Source: Meconema thalassinum (Eukaryota; Arthropoda; Insecta; Orthoptera; Tettigoniidae). From it: a stretch of DNA of 64,000 bases. The position numbers were made by a program, and so were the translations under genes. Shown here one piece after another: positions 23,280-34,111 of this stretch. Positions within the stretch are counted from its first letter, which is position 1. The number at the start of each line of letters is the position of its first letter. The DNA lies in assembly GCA_946902985.2 (NCBI GenBank), contig OX336391.1:149929545-149993544 (forward strand). Reading direction: 5' to 3'. A model generated the notes under the pieces. It searched no databases. It saw only the letters and a program-made list of their open reading frames with translations, and was not told the DNA's origin.

Positions 23280-23715
23280 AAGCCTAGACCAAAATTCCTT
23301 GAAACGGAGATAGGACGGATTGAAACCGTCAAAAGGTACAAGTACCTGGGACAGACTATACAGGAGAACGGGTTAGAAAAAGCAAATGTTGGAGATAGAA
23401 TTATAAAAATGGAAAGAGCATATGGATTAACGAAAAATATCTACAACAAGAAGGGCAATTTCTCGAATACCAAAATAAGGCATTATAACACTGTTGTCGT
23501 AAAGACGGAATGTCTCTTTGTCAGTGAATGCCACTCGATGAGCTATAGCCTCGAAAAACTTGGAAAGGAGAATTCTGAAGACGGATGGAAACTGCGAAGC
23601 AACAGGGAAGTCTACTTGAACATGGAAATAATCTCAGAGACTATGCGGAAAGGGAGGCTGACATTTCTCGGACATCTATACAGAATGCACACACATAGAT
23701 TAACAAAATTATTAT
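23280..23715 (+). pseudogene. LINE ORF2 C-terminal fragment (family L)
   Basis: A frame open from 23163 to 23750 includes VKRYKYLGQTIQENGLEK, GDRIIKMERAYGLTKNIYN, HYNTVVVKTECLFVSE and RKGRLTFLGHLYRM. This order (YLG motif, then a conserved xxxGHxxR region) is the C-terminal domain after the reverse transcriptase in RTE/CR1-type LINEs. The RT core is absent. Related fragments lie at 30532, 43080, 52310 and 53960. Confidence 0.75.
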
Positions 23716-23935
23716 TATTATTATTGGTGCCTTTATTGTGGCGAAGTTAGGGCTCTAGGCCCTCTCTTACACTTAACCACACACAGTGCAACTTACATGA
23801 ATACTCACATATGTTATTCTTAACCTACCAAACTTAAATACTAGGAAAACCTTAAATACTGGAATAAAATAAAATAAAATAAAATAAAATAAAAATTAAA
23901 TTAAATTAAATTAAATTAAATTGGCGACTGCGTGA
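23701..23935 (+). repeat. Simple repeats: TTA run and A/T-rich AAAATAAAAT tract
   Basis: A short ATT run lies at 23708-23725 and AAAAT units at 23868-23922. No gene lies in 23716-24216. Confidence 0.85.
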
Positions 23936-24819
23936 TATTAACTAAGCTATACAATTTAAATGACATACATTTTTAACAAAATTATACTATGGTCATTCAC
24001 TCACACATTCATACACAAATTGTTCTAGTTGGCCTACGAATTCAAGAGGAAATCTTTACATGCACGTTTGAAAGTTGTAAGGGATGTACAATTTCTGACC
24101 GACTATCTCTGGAAGAAGACCAACGTGGACTAAGGAAGTTAGGAAATACCGTAATCAGAAAAGTTGAACATCACAGAGTCTCAGATGCTAGAAAGAAGTG
24201 AATTTAAGAGTAAATTGAAAAAGAGTGATAGTCAGTCTGAAAGACTATTATATGTCAGAAAACTGTACTATAATGAGGCTCATTATAACACTATTTTTCA
24301 TTATGAAACAGTTTCTCCCACCAATCAGAGCTCAAGAAACAGTTGTTTGGCCAATTAGATAATTAGATGCACTGCGTTCCACGGCCTTCTAATTTAAATT
24401 CCACTGCCTGGCCTAGTGTCATAGTATGGTAATCGAGGAGGCCATGGTCAAATACAAGGCATTGTCTGCGTCTCATGCGCTCTGTTCAGTACATAAAACT
24501 GGCGAAATCTCGACAGATATTTATGAATATTAATGTTCGAACATAAAATAGATATACAGTAATAATTATCGTCGAACATAAATAGCCGTATGCAACTCGC
24601 CTATAATGGTAATTAAGACACTCGTATGGAAATTATAAAACTTGCATGACGTCACGCTCACCAGAGCACGCGGGGAAAGGAGGAAGCTCAAGCGGTACTA
24701 TGACGTCACACACCTCAGTGCATTCTCGGTACATTTCGTCCCGTCACCGAAACGTAACGCCAGACCTCAGAGTAACGACGAAGTCGACAAGATCATTTAA
24801 AATGATAAAATCTGGAAGG

Positions 24820-24950
24820 GTTTCAAGATGAAGGAAGACCTAAGAGAAGTGGTGGACTAACTTGGGCAGAAGATCAAAGGAAACACGTCAGTGAACGCAT
24901 GGAGGAATATTGGAGACAGAGGAAACTCCAGGCAAAGGGAAAGACAAAAG
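24820..24950 (+). pseudogene. LINE extreme C-terminal tail fragment
   Basis: One frame reads GLTWAEDQRKHVSERMEEYW and then RQRKLQAKG. It resembles the basic tail (K-W-T-x-E-R-K-x-x-H-S-E-R-M-K-x-Y-W) found at the ends of the family L fragments at 30532 and 52310. It is too short to place further. Confidence 0.5.
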
Positions 24951-25259
24951 AAATACATTTGTTGCGTGATCCTAAGTGGTCTATTCGCATGAAAGAAAAT
25001 TGTAGGCTATAATACCTCATCCACATTATTGTGGGTTCTCTGCTTCCTTATCTCAAGACATAATCATTGGCTAATTTGCTTGCAGAGACTCTACTACTAT
25101 AAATTTTCCGAATGCTATCTAATTTTTATTCCGATTGTTAGCAGTACTCGTTTACGTTTTATCATTTCAAATGATCCGACTTCATCGTTATGCTTTGGTC
25201 TACCGTTATGCGTTACGGCGTGTATGACGTCATCGTGTTGATCAGTGCATATGCACCGA

Positions 25260-25510
25260 GTTTGAGTTTACTCATGGGGTCTGGCGTTATGCGATACGGA
25301 GACGGCGAGTGCGTGACGTCATGCAGCCCCCATGCGGGAAGCCTAAGTTAAAGGGTAATGGAGTCTGTTGAGTCTGAGTTTACTCCTGGGGTCTGGCGTT
25401 ATGCGATACGGAGACGGCAAGTGCGTGACGTCATGCAGCAGAGTGCACCTCCAGCTCTCCGTTCGCCGCACGGGAAGCCTAAGTTAATGGGTAATGGAGT
25501 CTGTTGAAAG
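25260..25510 (+). repeat. Tandem repeat, two units of about 115-130 bp
   Basis: The phrase GGGGTCTGGCGTTATGCGAT followed by ACGGAGACGG and TGCGTGACGTCATGCAGC occurs twice (about 25275 and 25388), ending in AATGGAGTCTGTTGA each time. The second unit has a 20-30 bp extra segment. Confidence 0.8.
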
Positions 25511-25787
25511 AGTCCTGGGGCTTCGAGTGAAGCGAGACGCCCTCCTGGGCCTTTCTAAAATGTATAGCATTTGTAGCATGCGTCATTTGAAATGATATAA
25601 AGTCTAGTCTCTCAGACTGACTGTATCTTTTACACCAGACATTGTTCACACCAAAATGTACCGTATCTTACTGTATGCCAATTTGTTAACAGCTGTTGAC
25701 CATTTAAGCGGATCCTCAAAGGAATGCAGACGGCATTTGCCTTCCATCAACCTTGAAATAAGCTTCCCCCACCTCCTTACGGAACTT

Positions 25788-26119
25788 GAAATGAAAATCC
25801 ACAGCCTGCTTCCAGTCTCCGACCAGATCAGGAATGGAATGAATGAAGCCCCTATCTAGCGGCGAGGATATGAACTGTGCCGGCTGCCGAGGCCTGACGC
25901 ACTCCTCTGGGGCAATGATTAAATGAATAACAGATGAAATGAAATGATAGTGGAGAGTGTTGCTGGAATGAAATGTTGACAGGGAAAACCGGAGTACCCG
26001 GAGAAAAACCTGTCTGCCTCCGTTTTGTCCAGCACAGATCTCACATGGAGTGACCAGGATTTGAACCACGGGCCCAGCGGTGAGAGGCCGACGTGCTGCC
26101 GCCTAAGCCACGGAGGCTT
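25788..26119 (-). mobile_element. SINE family B with 12-bp target duplication
   Basis: On the minus strand the head reads CTCCGTGGCTTAGGCGGCAG with B-box GTGGTTCAAATCCTGGTCAC. CTTACGGAACTT stands at 25776-25787 and again at 26120-26131, so the ends are exact. It is 90% or more alike, by eye, to the copy at 56823-57150. It lies within the remnants of the pogo-like element. Confidence 0.9.
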
Positions 26120-26197
26120 CTTACGGAACTTACACTTCACTATTATAAAACAAGACCGGACAAAGCAACAAGTCGTCGACCTGTCACGAAGTACGGT

Positions 26198-26568
26198 ATA
26201 ATAATATTAATATAATATCGCATGGCCTCGGGTGCCGGGTGCAAGGTTTGGTATTTGCATGTCGAATTTCGTTGTTCCTTGAAGCACTATGAAAGTGAAG
26301 GAGGTTAGATATCTAAGCTCCTTGAACACTATAGCGCTTTCTAGTAGAGAAATGAGGAACTTTGAGTTGGCGGTAAATCCCGAGATTAATTTTGCCATCA
26401 TGAACAAGGCCTACTGAATTCAAATGGGTTCTTTGACATGCCAACATCTTATGACATCGTCTCGTAATTTTTGCCGCCTTTCAAAAATCACTCACCACGG
26501 CCAGGAGTGAACCTGCAAGCTTGGGGTTAGTAGACCGACACGTTGACCACTCACTCACCGTGGCAAGC
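26198..26568 (-). mobile_element. SINE family C with 12-bp target duplication
   Basis: ACGAAGTACGGT at 26186-26197 and 26569-26580 flank a minus-strand copy of the family at 21464. The tRNA-like head is at the right end (CCACGGTGAGTGAGTGG on the minus strand, with one or two differences) and the tail at the left. Confidence 0.9.
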
Positions 26569-26784
26569 ACGAAGTACGGTGCTAAAATAACTTACCCCCA
26601 CCGAGACTAAACTGCAAAATTATGTAAGAAAAATAAATTCAAAAGTGTTCAATTTACAGTATCTAATACAGAGACATTTTTGTACGGTATACTGTATTCT
26701 CAATTATTTTTAATTGGGCGAAAATGTGCACGGTAAATTCACAAACCAGTTAATCCGCGCACGGATAATCGAAAGTATACTGTA

Positions 26785-27294
26785 CTAGCTGAAGTACCCG
26801 TGCTTCGCTAGGGGTCATACATAAATTAAAATGTAAAGGTGACAGTTAAAACAGGGGATAGGCGTGGTGCTGCGTGGATGCAGAGTAAGGATGGAACATT
26901 TTGTCCAACTACACTGCTCGGCGTTGACAGTTATTTTATAGCACAAATTTAGGTTTTACTCGCTAACCGTTGGAGATACACGAAAAGTGATAAGGACCTT
27001 TCGGATAGAAAATTAAATTTTAAACCTCTTATATCCCATCAAGAGTTTTCTATTTCTTAGCGTTCTCTATTTATTTACGAAAGTTTGAAACCAAAGGGTG
27101 TAGTGACGGCACTACAATGGTCGCCATCTTTAAGTAGTGCAAAGTATCGAAATCAAAAGTGGCCTATATGTTAACCAGGTAAATCAGTTACTTCCATGTA
27201 AAATTTAATGTAAATCGGACCAGTGGTTCTTGCATGATAGAGTAATACACAGACACACAGACACACACCAACTCATTTTATACATTAGTAGAGA
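26785..27294 (-). mobile_element. Short non-autonomous Helitron (510 bp)
   Basis: On the minus strand it starts TCTCTACTAATGTATAAAAT after a host A and ends with a small hairpin (GAAG-CACGGGTA-CTTC) followed by AGCTAG before a host T. These are the Helitron hallmarks: 5' TC, 3' hairpin and CTAG, insertion between A and T. It abuts the TA flank of the pogo-like element. It has no coding capacity and belongs to a different family from H1-H3. Confidence 0.8.
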
Positions 27295-27832
27295 TCTGTA
27301 TAGGTGGGTTTTTACTAAATAACGCCGTTAGTCAATATGCACCCCTGGCTTTTGCAAGCACAGTGGAAATAGTCACGCATATGGCCGACCTCATGTGGTG
27401 GTGTATTTTATATCTTACATGTTGGCAACACTAACGTGACGTCAATGTGTCCACCTAGGTAACAGTTGAAGAGACCTCATGCGCTTGAGGAACATGACTG
27501 CCGACGTTCAATGGGCAAGAAACAAAATCACACATTTACGTAATTTAGCGCATATTTCCAGTGCACTTGTGATAATGGACGGCAATTTCAATTGGTATTG
27601 TCCCCTTAATTATGAAAAAAGGCATGAAACCATGTATAATCCGTGTTAAAGAAGTTGAGAGTGCCAAAGGCAGGTTCTCGTCTTCTTCACTAGTAATGCT
27701 ATTAGCTCCATAAGAATACTGTCCGATAGGCTGTGATTTATAAATCTGAAGTTAACTGGGAGAAGGGATTGGAATAGATGATCCTGGTTTTGAAAAGAGC
27801 TACTATCCCACCATTGTGTACTGTTTGTTGTC
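27295..27832. other. Unassigned sequence
   Basis: No gene and no repeat shared within the window. Confidence 0.4.
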
Positions 27833-28055
27833 GACTGTCTGTGTGGTGCAGCGGTAACATTCTCGCCTGCTGTCCCCAAGGTTGCAGGATCGAATCCTGG
27901 CACAGTCAGTTGGCATTTGAAGGTGCACAAATGCGAGGGAGCTGAGTCAGTAGATTTACTGGCACGTTGAAGATCTCCTTCAGGGCAAAATTCCGGCTTC
28001 CCAGCGTCTCTAAAAGCCTCAGTAGTTAAAAGGGAAGTAAAACAAGTAACATTTT
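27833..28055 (+). mobile_element. SINE family D, plus copy
   Basis: tRNA-like head (CTGTGTGGTGCAGCGGTAAC and B-box AGGATCGAATCCTGGC) with a body ending AAAAGGGAAGTAAAAC. The minus copy is at 41262-41490. Confidence 0.8.
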
Positions 28056-28075
28056 ATCCTTTCACGGCCAGTGAA

Positions 28076-28362
28076 TTAAAACTCAGCCTTTCTTCTAGGT
28101 TTATGCCGTGTCTTTTGTGTGGTTTCACCTAGGAACACTAAGCTGGCTCATCAGCGGGCTCTTAGTGTCCGCACCCGGACCCCCACAGGAGTAGCGAACA
28201 GCACTACCTCCCTTCTCATGAAGCGCACCTGCACCTCATGACTGCGAGAGCTGAAAGCTCATGCAGCCTTAACCTCCCACTAATGAGCCAGCTTGGTATC
28301 CTAGGCGGAATCCCACACAAGACACGACATAAACCTAGAAAAATTGCTGAGTTTTAACATTA
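28076..28362. mobile_element. Foldback MITE with inverted repeats of about 80 bp
   Basis: Starts TAAAACTCAGC and ends GCTGAGTTTTA. The arms stay complementary through CTAGGTTTATG, CGTGTCTT, CCTAGG and AGCTGGCTCAT for about 80 bp, leaving about 120 bp in the middle. No coding capacity. The target duplication is unclear. Confidence 0.8.
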
Positions 28363-28499
28363 TTGTTGTTATGATTCATTGTTTCCAAGGGCGTTTGATT
28401 TCTGTTGCCAAGTCCATTTGAGTCGTCCAGTTGCAAAACTCGTTTAATCCACTTGTGAGTAAGAATCATTTTCATGAGAAACGTTTCTCTGGACTTTGC

Positions 28500-28980
28500 C
28501 TCGCGTATCTTTTGTGTTTGTTGTTTTCTACTTTTTTCATTTTGCTTTGTGTTTTTGGTTTTTGGTTTTGTGATAGCTTTGTGCTTTTGAATTTTACTTT
28601 CTGCTTTTCTTTCTTGGTTTTGGTTTTGGGTTTGTTTTCTGCTTTTGCTTTTTTTGAATTTTGCTTTTTGCTTTGTGTTTTTTGTTTTGTTGTTGTCTGC
28701 TTTTGCTTTTGTTTTTATTTTTTATTTTTCTTCGTGTTTTTTATTTTTGTCTTTTTGTTTGTTTTATGGAAAATCAAAATAAAACAAAACAAAATAAAAC
28801 AAAATAATTAAAATCAGAATAAAAACTAATTAAAATAAAACAAAACAAAACAAATTAAATAAAACAATTTAAAATTAAATAAAAAGAAAGAAAATAAAAC
28901 AAAACAAAATCAAAATAAAACAAAACAAAATAAAATAAAATTAAACAAAACAAAACAAAATAAAATAAAATCAATTAAAT
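28500..28980. repeat. Poly(TTTTG)/poly(AAAAC) imperfect inverted repeat
   Basis: 28500-28770 is built of TTTTG/TTTTC units and 28771-28980 of AAAAC/AAAAT units. The two halves are broadly complementary and could form a hairpin of more than 200 bp on either strand. Confidence 0.8.
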
Positions 28981-28991
28981 AATAGTACATT

Positions 28992-29098
28992 ATGCAACGA
29001 GCCTATAATGGCAATAATTAAGACACGAGTATGTTTATAAAACGAGCGTATGCGAGTTTTATAATTTCCATACGAGTGTCTTAATTACCATTATAGGC
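28992..29098. repeat. Near-perfect palindrome in repeat M
   Basis: ATGCAACGAGCCTATAATGG at the left is answered by CCATTATAGGCGAGTTGCAT at the right. The arms are about 45 bp. The same right arm occurs at 24592 (inverted). Confidence 0.85.
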
Positions 29099-29680
29099 GA
29101 GTTGCATACGACTGTTTATGTTCGACGATAATTATAACTTTATTATATGTTTTAACATAAATATTCATAAATATCTGTTGAGATTGTCACTAGAATTTTG
29201 TAATCGGGTGCTGCGCTGGGTAGGATATCTCTGATTTCCAAGCTCTCTGACCGACCGACGCATGCGCTCTGTGTGCAGATTGAGCATCAGTATTCAGTAA
29301 AATGTCACCGAATGCGTTTGATAACAACGCGCTGTGTAGAAATTGGAATTGGGGTTATTAAGGTACAGTGCTATTTCTTGTCTCATATTCACGAGTTTAT
29401 TTACGCGAACATATGGACGGTGCACTTTCCATGTCGGTAATTTATATAGACATGTTGGATTTTGAGCGCTTGCGCGAAGGTATCCTTATCTAATTGGTCA
29501 AACAACTGTTTCTTGAGCTGTGATTTGTGGGAGAAACTGTTTCATAATGAAAAATAGTGTTATAATGACCATCATTATGATACAGTTTTCAGACATATAA
29601 TAGTCAGGGTCGAACATAAATAATTTTACGACATGATTCTTATTCACAAGTGGATTAAACGAGTTTTGCAACTGGAGGAC

Positions 29681-30531
29681 TCATATATTTGCTGCATTTT
29701 TCGTTGATCTTAGTTCTGATGTTGTAGGAGTTGATCTACTGTAAGAGCCATGTGCTCTTGTGCACATTGAATGTGACTATGATATCTAGATTATTGGCAG
29801 CTATTGTCTTGTTGTTGATGACAGAGGCTGTCAAATGTATTTTAAATAAGTCAGTTTCAACCATGGGTTGTAGTTGAAGCCTGAAGTAAGACCATCCATC
29901 TATTAGTAGATGATCTTACCTACGTTGACATGTCTGTGGACATAGTCCTTTTGCACAAGTATTGGACATGCAGTAAGTATGTGAACGTTAGTTCCATTTT
30001 TTTCAGTCAGATTCGGCATGTATCTGATACAAGGCGTCAAGTGCACTGACGGCCCAATAAGGCATTTAACTCGCAGCGTGTAGAAGGTGTAATTCAGGTC
30101 TGAGGTGGTTCTGTAATATTTGATGATATTTCCGCCGACTGATTTAGGTCACCGTTAACATGAACCAATGTGACCAAGTGTTATTCACCATTTTCATGAA
30201 AAGTATGCGGTGGATACTCCCATTCATCAAGATCAAAACAGCCGTATCCACAGGACTGTACTCATACGTAACTGGTTTGATAAACACACAGACAATCTAT
30301 TGCACCTCGACCGGCCGACTAAATCACCCGATCTTAATCTCATATATATATTTTGGGAATGATTAGAACAGCGGATGAAACGGATAAATCAGCATCTTCT
30401 CTACGGCTCTTACAGGATCTAGTAACTTCAAATTCAACTTCAACTATCTGCACGAACCTGTGGACTCCGTCTCTCGCCATATAAAGATAGGGTATTATTA
30501 TTATTATTATTATTGCTTCGTTACGGCCAAC
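29681..30531. other. Unassigned sequence
   Basis: No convincing gene. A TTA run lies at 30494-30511. Confidence 0.4.
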
Positions 30532-30921
30532 TCAGGTCCACTGTTTCTTCTGCATTTTAATGTTAGCCCAGTACTCTTTCATTCGCAATCGATGTTGCAC
30601 CTTTCTCTCCGTCGTCCACGCCTTCCCAGTTTTTAGTTTCGGCTTAGGTTGAAAACTCCGATGATCTTGAAGTGTTTCCCTAAGTGGGCCACGCTCCTGG
30701 ATATCTTCACATGTTATCCCAATCTCCAACAGATCTTTCTCTACTTCACTGAACCAGGTCTCCTTTGTATTTTTCTCGTGGAGAAAAGCAAAAATTCGGG
30801 TTATATGTCCATAGAAAGAAATCCTCCTTTTCCTAATCACGTCATTTATTTTCTCTCCGTGTGTGTACAACTCTTGGTTGTGGCGTCTTGGGAACTCGCC
30901 GTGTTCTTTGACTGTACCCAT
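30532..30921 (-). pseudogene. LINE ORF2 C-terminal fragment (family L)
   Basis: A 129-codon minus frame reads INDVIRKRRISFYGHITRIF, later FSEVEKDLLEIGITCEDI and ends with ERKVQHRLRMKEYWANIKMQ. The GH-R motif plus the basic tail are the C-terminal end of the same LINE family as 23280 and 52310. 5'-truncated and without RT. Confidence 0.75.
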
Positions 30922-31237
30922 TATTATTGTTATTATTATTATTATTTAGTTTCTAATACATAGAAGGAACCCTATTTTGCCTAGAAAATTAGGGTAATAG
31001 TAGGACAATTACAGAAAGTTCACTGATTTTATTATATCATTATGACAACTTATGGAAGATATGATGGATGGAGGACAGAAAATAAGAATGCCAACATGAG
31101 TTTTTAAATATAGGATACAGAGGGTTTGTCAGTTCATTATTGCAGTAACTCAAGTAACATTTTATAGTTTCTCTTCCTCTTTCAAAAGCAGGGCAGTCGA
31201 AACGCAGGCACAGTTTGAGAGGATCCACAAACACATG
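30922..31237. other. Unassigned sequence
   Basis: An ATT run at 30921-30945, then about 290 bp without recognisable features. Confidence 0.4.
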
Positions 31238-31239
31238 TA

Positions 31240-31922
31240 CAGAGAGTTTAGTTTGTATGTAACGGAGACCCTCGCTTGCCCGCTCGCCCGCGTTGCGCGC
31301 CTGTCTCCCGCCAGGCACTTAGCCGTTATGCGGCGCTCGCGCTGCACTGAGTCATTGAGTATAGGAATTTGTACTTAAATTTGTACTTCAATGTGATCCT
31401 TGACCAATTTTTTTACGAACTGACTTACGGAGAGCGATTGTCAAATTACTTTCAACAAGATTATGCCACTGCTCACACTGCCGAAGCATCCATGACAGAA
31501 TTGCGTCGCATTTTCGGTACGAGAATTATAAGTCGGAACGTGTGGCCCCCGCGAAGCCCAGACTTATCACCATGTGACTTTTACTGTATTTGTGGGGGAC
31601 GCTTAAAAATAGTGTGTATGCGAGAAACCCTCACACTATAAATGAGCTTAAAGACTATATTACAGTTGAAATACAGTCAATCGGTGCTGAGGAACTTCAG
31701 GGAGTAAATGCTAGTTCCATAAAAAGGTGCCAGCGATGTGTAGCAGTGAATGGCGAACATCTTCAGCACCAGCTGTGAACTAGGTAAGTACAAATTCCTA
31801 TACTCAATGACTCAGTGCGGCGCAGGCGCAGCATAACGGCAAAGTGCGTGGCGGGAGACAGGCTCGCACCACGGGCGAGCGGGCAAGCGAGGGTCTCCGT
31901 TACATACAAACTAAACTCTCTG
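31240..31922 (+). mobile_element. mariner-type element, internally deleted, with 137-bp inverted repeats
   Basis: Left arm 31240-31377 and right arm 31786-31922 are inverted copies (start CAGAGAGTTTAGTTTGTATG) with roughly ten differences, unusually long for this superfamily. A TA flanks each end (31238 and 31923). The interior is only about 410 bp and encodes the last part of a transposase, so most of the gene was deleted. Confidence 0.85.
31384..31778 (+). pseudogene. mariner-type transposase, C-terminal remnant
   Basis: Reads FQQDYATAHTAEASMTELRR, then RNVWPPRSPDLSPCDFY, a frameshift near 31590, and WGTLKNSVYARNPHTINELK. These hold the second and third acidic positions of a DDD/DDE transposase (QQD and SPDLSPCD). 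The helix-turn-helix domain and the first Asp are gone. Inactive. Confidence 0.85.
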
Positions 31923-31924
31923 TA

Positions 31925-32362
31925 TAAACATTTAGAATAGTTATGTGAAATCGCTCGAAGTATGATTTGAATTTTCCATGTCCAGATAAAAATTGAGCAA
32001 GTACAACGTTCGGAACAAGTATTTTACTTTGTAATCAATGATGAATCTCAGGAAAACATATCCTGCTGATTCTTTCGAGGTTACGGTCCAACTATTATTA
32101 TGTGGTCCATGATCTTTCTTCTTAGATGGCATATTAATAATAATAACAATTTAATAAATGCGCGAATTAATTAGATTTAATGAATTCACTAATGGCAAGC
32201 TTCCTTGCCTCACATTCTAATATATGATATCTACTACACTCCCTTCCACATAAAGCACTTATACATGTCTCTTCTTGGTCATGCAATTTTTTTGTGGAAT
32301 ACAGAGTAAAGAGAAAGCCGTGTACGGCTATTCTGTATGCACTCTTTTGTAAATAATTTTCC

Positions 32363-32420
<58 letters not shown>

Positions 32421-32500
32421 GTATTATTACTGTCTTTTTGTTACTATATTTGTAAGACTATTATTATTTATATTGTGAATGTTAGTGAAATGTTTTATTT
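31925..32500. other. Unassigned sequence with long TTA microsatellite
   Basis: A TTA repeat of nearly 20 units at 32366-32421. Nothing else recognisable. Confidence 0.7.
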
Positions 32501-32504
32501 TTAT

Positions 32505-32589
32505 AAGGTCTAATCTTATTGTAAGTAGGGCACTACTGTAAAGGAGCTCTTAAGTTCTGAGTGTAGCCGTGAAAATAAAATCAAATAAA
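32505..32589 (+). mobile_element. LINE 3' tail fragment
   Basis: CACTACTGTAAAGGAGCTCT, then GTGTAGCCGTGAAAATAAAA and a TCAAAT end. An inverted match is at 42050-42105. The repeated tail unit suggests the 3' end of an I/R1-type LINE. Confidence 0.5.
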
Positions 32590-34110
32590 AACAAGTAGTT
32601 CCGTGAAGAACTATACAGCCTATTTTCATATATCCTATTTTTGTTAATTTCCTCTATCAACATACAAAATTTCAGTTTGATTGCTGTAATAGATTCGTAG
32701 ATATTGAGAACCGACTAAATATTGCGAATGGTCGCCATGTTGGATTTTTATATATGTAGGTCTTAGAGCTGTGTACTGTTACATGAAGCGTATTGTGTAC
32801 GTGTAGTATTCAAACTTCAATCGCATGATTAGGACACAAGAAGTAAAAATGAGATTTTAAAATTTCGCACAGCTGCCATCTTGTGGTTATGGAAACAATT
32901 GAAAAAAATAGATGCCAGTGGATTACATTTGTATAAGGATTTACTGTACCAAGTGTCACTGCACTCGGATGGTTAAATTGCGAGAAACGGCCATGTGAAT
33001 ATTTATACTTCGCGCCGCCGCCATGTTGGATTTGTGATCACCAGGTTATTGAAAGTCCTATAGGTGAACTTATGTTCATAGCCTCTATGAACAAAAAAAA
33101 ATCAGGTTGATTGCTGAATTAGATTCGTAGATATTGAGACCCATATAAATATTTCGGATGGTCGCCATGTTGGATTGTTATATGTATAGGCCATAGAGTC
33201 ATGTACCATTAGAGGAACATTATTGCGAAGGTTCATTATTCCAACTTTCACTTCGATCACATGAATAGGACACAAGAAATATAAACTTAATTTTAAAATT
33301 CGCACAGCCGCCATCTTGAGGTTATGTAAGCAATTGAACTAAATTAGATACCAGTGCATTACAATGTGTATGAAAATTTCCTGTACCAAGTTTCATTGCG
33401 TTTGGATCATTAAATCGCGAGAAAGGTCTATTTAAAATTTCCAAATTCGCTTGGCCGCCATATTCGTTTTGTAGTTAACCGGATTTTGAAAGTCATATAG
33501 ATGAACGTCCAGTAGTGCCCTTTATCTCCGTACAAAATTTCAGGATGATACCGGTAACAGTTTCAGAGATATAGAATGCCAGTGAAATATTCCGCACCGC
33601 CACCATCTTGAGGTTATGTAAACAATTGAACGAAGTTAGATGTCGGTGCATTGAAATGTGTATAAACATATACTGTACCAAGTTTTATTGCGTTTGGTGG
33701 CTTAAATCGCGAGAAACGACTATTTAAAGACGCAAATTCACTAGGCCGCCATGTTGGTTTTGTAGTTATCAGGTTTTCAAGAGTCACATAGGTGAACTAC
33801 TAGTAGTTTCCTTTATCACCTTAAAATATTCCAGGGTGATATTGGTAAAAGTTTCGGAGATATTGAAAGCTGGTTAAATATTTCGCACAGCCGCCATGTT
33901 GGATTGGTGAGACGTAACAAAATTTTAAGGGCACTGTCGGGGTCGTCCGGAATAGTGCTATGAACTTACCGAGTTTCATTGAAATCGCTCCAGCCGTTTA
34001 GAAGTTATTAGGGGGGACACACACCCCATCACACACACACACACAGACAGACACACGGACAAAAGGTGATCTCAAAAGCCTATTTTTTCATAAATGAAAA
34101 TAGGCTAATA
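32590..34110 (+). mobile_element. Helentron-like element E6, uninterrupted copy
   Basis: The clearest family member, 1.52 kb. The 5' end is AACAAGTAGTTCCGTGAAG with the TAGTTC/GAACTA mini-hairpin and AGCCTATTTTCATATATCC. The 3' end has ACAC and CAGACAG microsatellites, AAAGGTGATCTC, then the hairpin AGCCTATTTTTTC...GAAAATAGGCT. The body is a chain of about ten diverged modules, with CCAT cores at 32735, 32876, 33021, 33165, 33311, 33458, 33603, 33749 and 33894. No coding capacity. Confidence 0.75.
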
Positions 34111-34111
34111 A

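Larger units (their letters stand above)
24217..25631 (+). mobile_element. Repeat M, terminal-inverted-repeat element
   Basis: Left end GTCAGTCTGAAAGACTA (24231) and right end, inverted, TAGTCTCTCAGACTGAC (25606). The left interior (24246-24650) matches, inverted, segments at 28985-29610 and 52741-53110. 24691-24803 is partly mirrored by 25140-25250, so the middle is also an inverted repeat. No transposase is visible, only an embedded LINE tail (24820-24950) and a tandem repeat (25260-25510). Confidence 0.6.
23103..26782 (+). mobile_element. pogo/Tigger-like element, swollen by insertions
   Basis: The ends are inverted repeats: CAGTATACTCTCGATTATCC at 23103 and, on the other strand from 26782, CAGTATACTTTCGATTATCC. 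A TA lies directly outside each end (23101-23102 and 26783-26784), as expected for the Tc1/mariner/pogo superfamily. TIRs of the CAGT...GATTATCCG type are typical of pogo/Tigger. No transposase is left; the interior is occupied by a LINE fragment, repeat M and two SINEs. Confidence 0.7.
28419..29680. mobile_element. Terminal-inverted-repeat element of about 1.26 kb with A/T-rich hairpin core
   Basis: The left end CCAGTTGCAAAACTCGTTTA (28428) is mirrored at the right end (29640-29674) over about 50 bp with two or three differences. Inside are a T-rich arm, an A-rich arm and an inverted copy of repeat M (28985-29610). A 126-codon Phe-rich frame in the T-rich arm is low-complexity, not a gene. 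Confidence 0.65.

Noticed and set aside
28431..28811. 126-codon Phe-rich open frame
   Set aside because: It is the translation of a TTTTG/TTTTC simple repeat; no domain or non-repeat residues.
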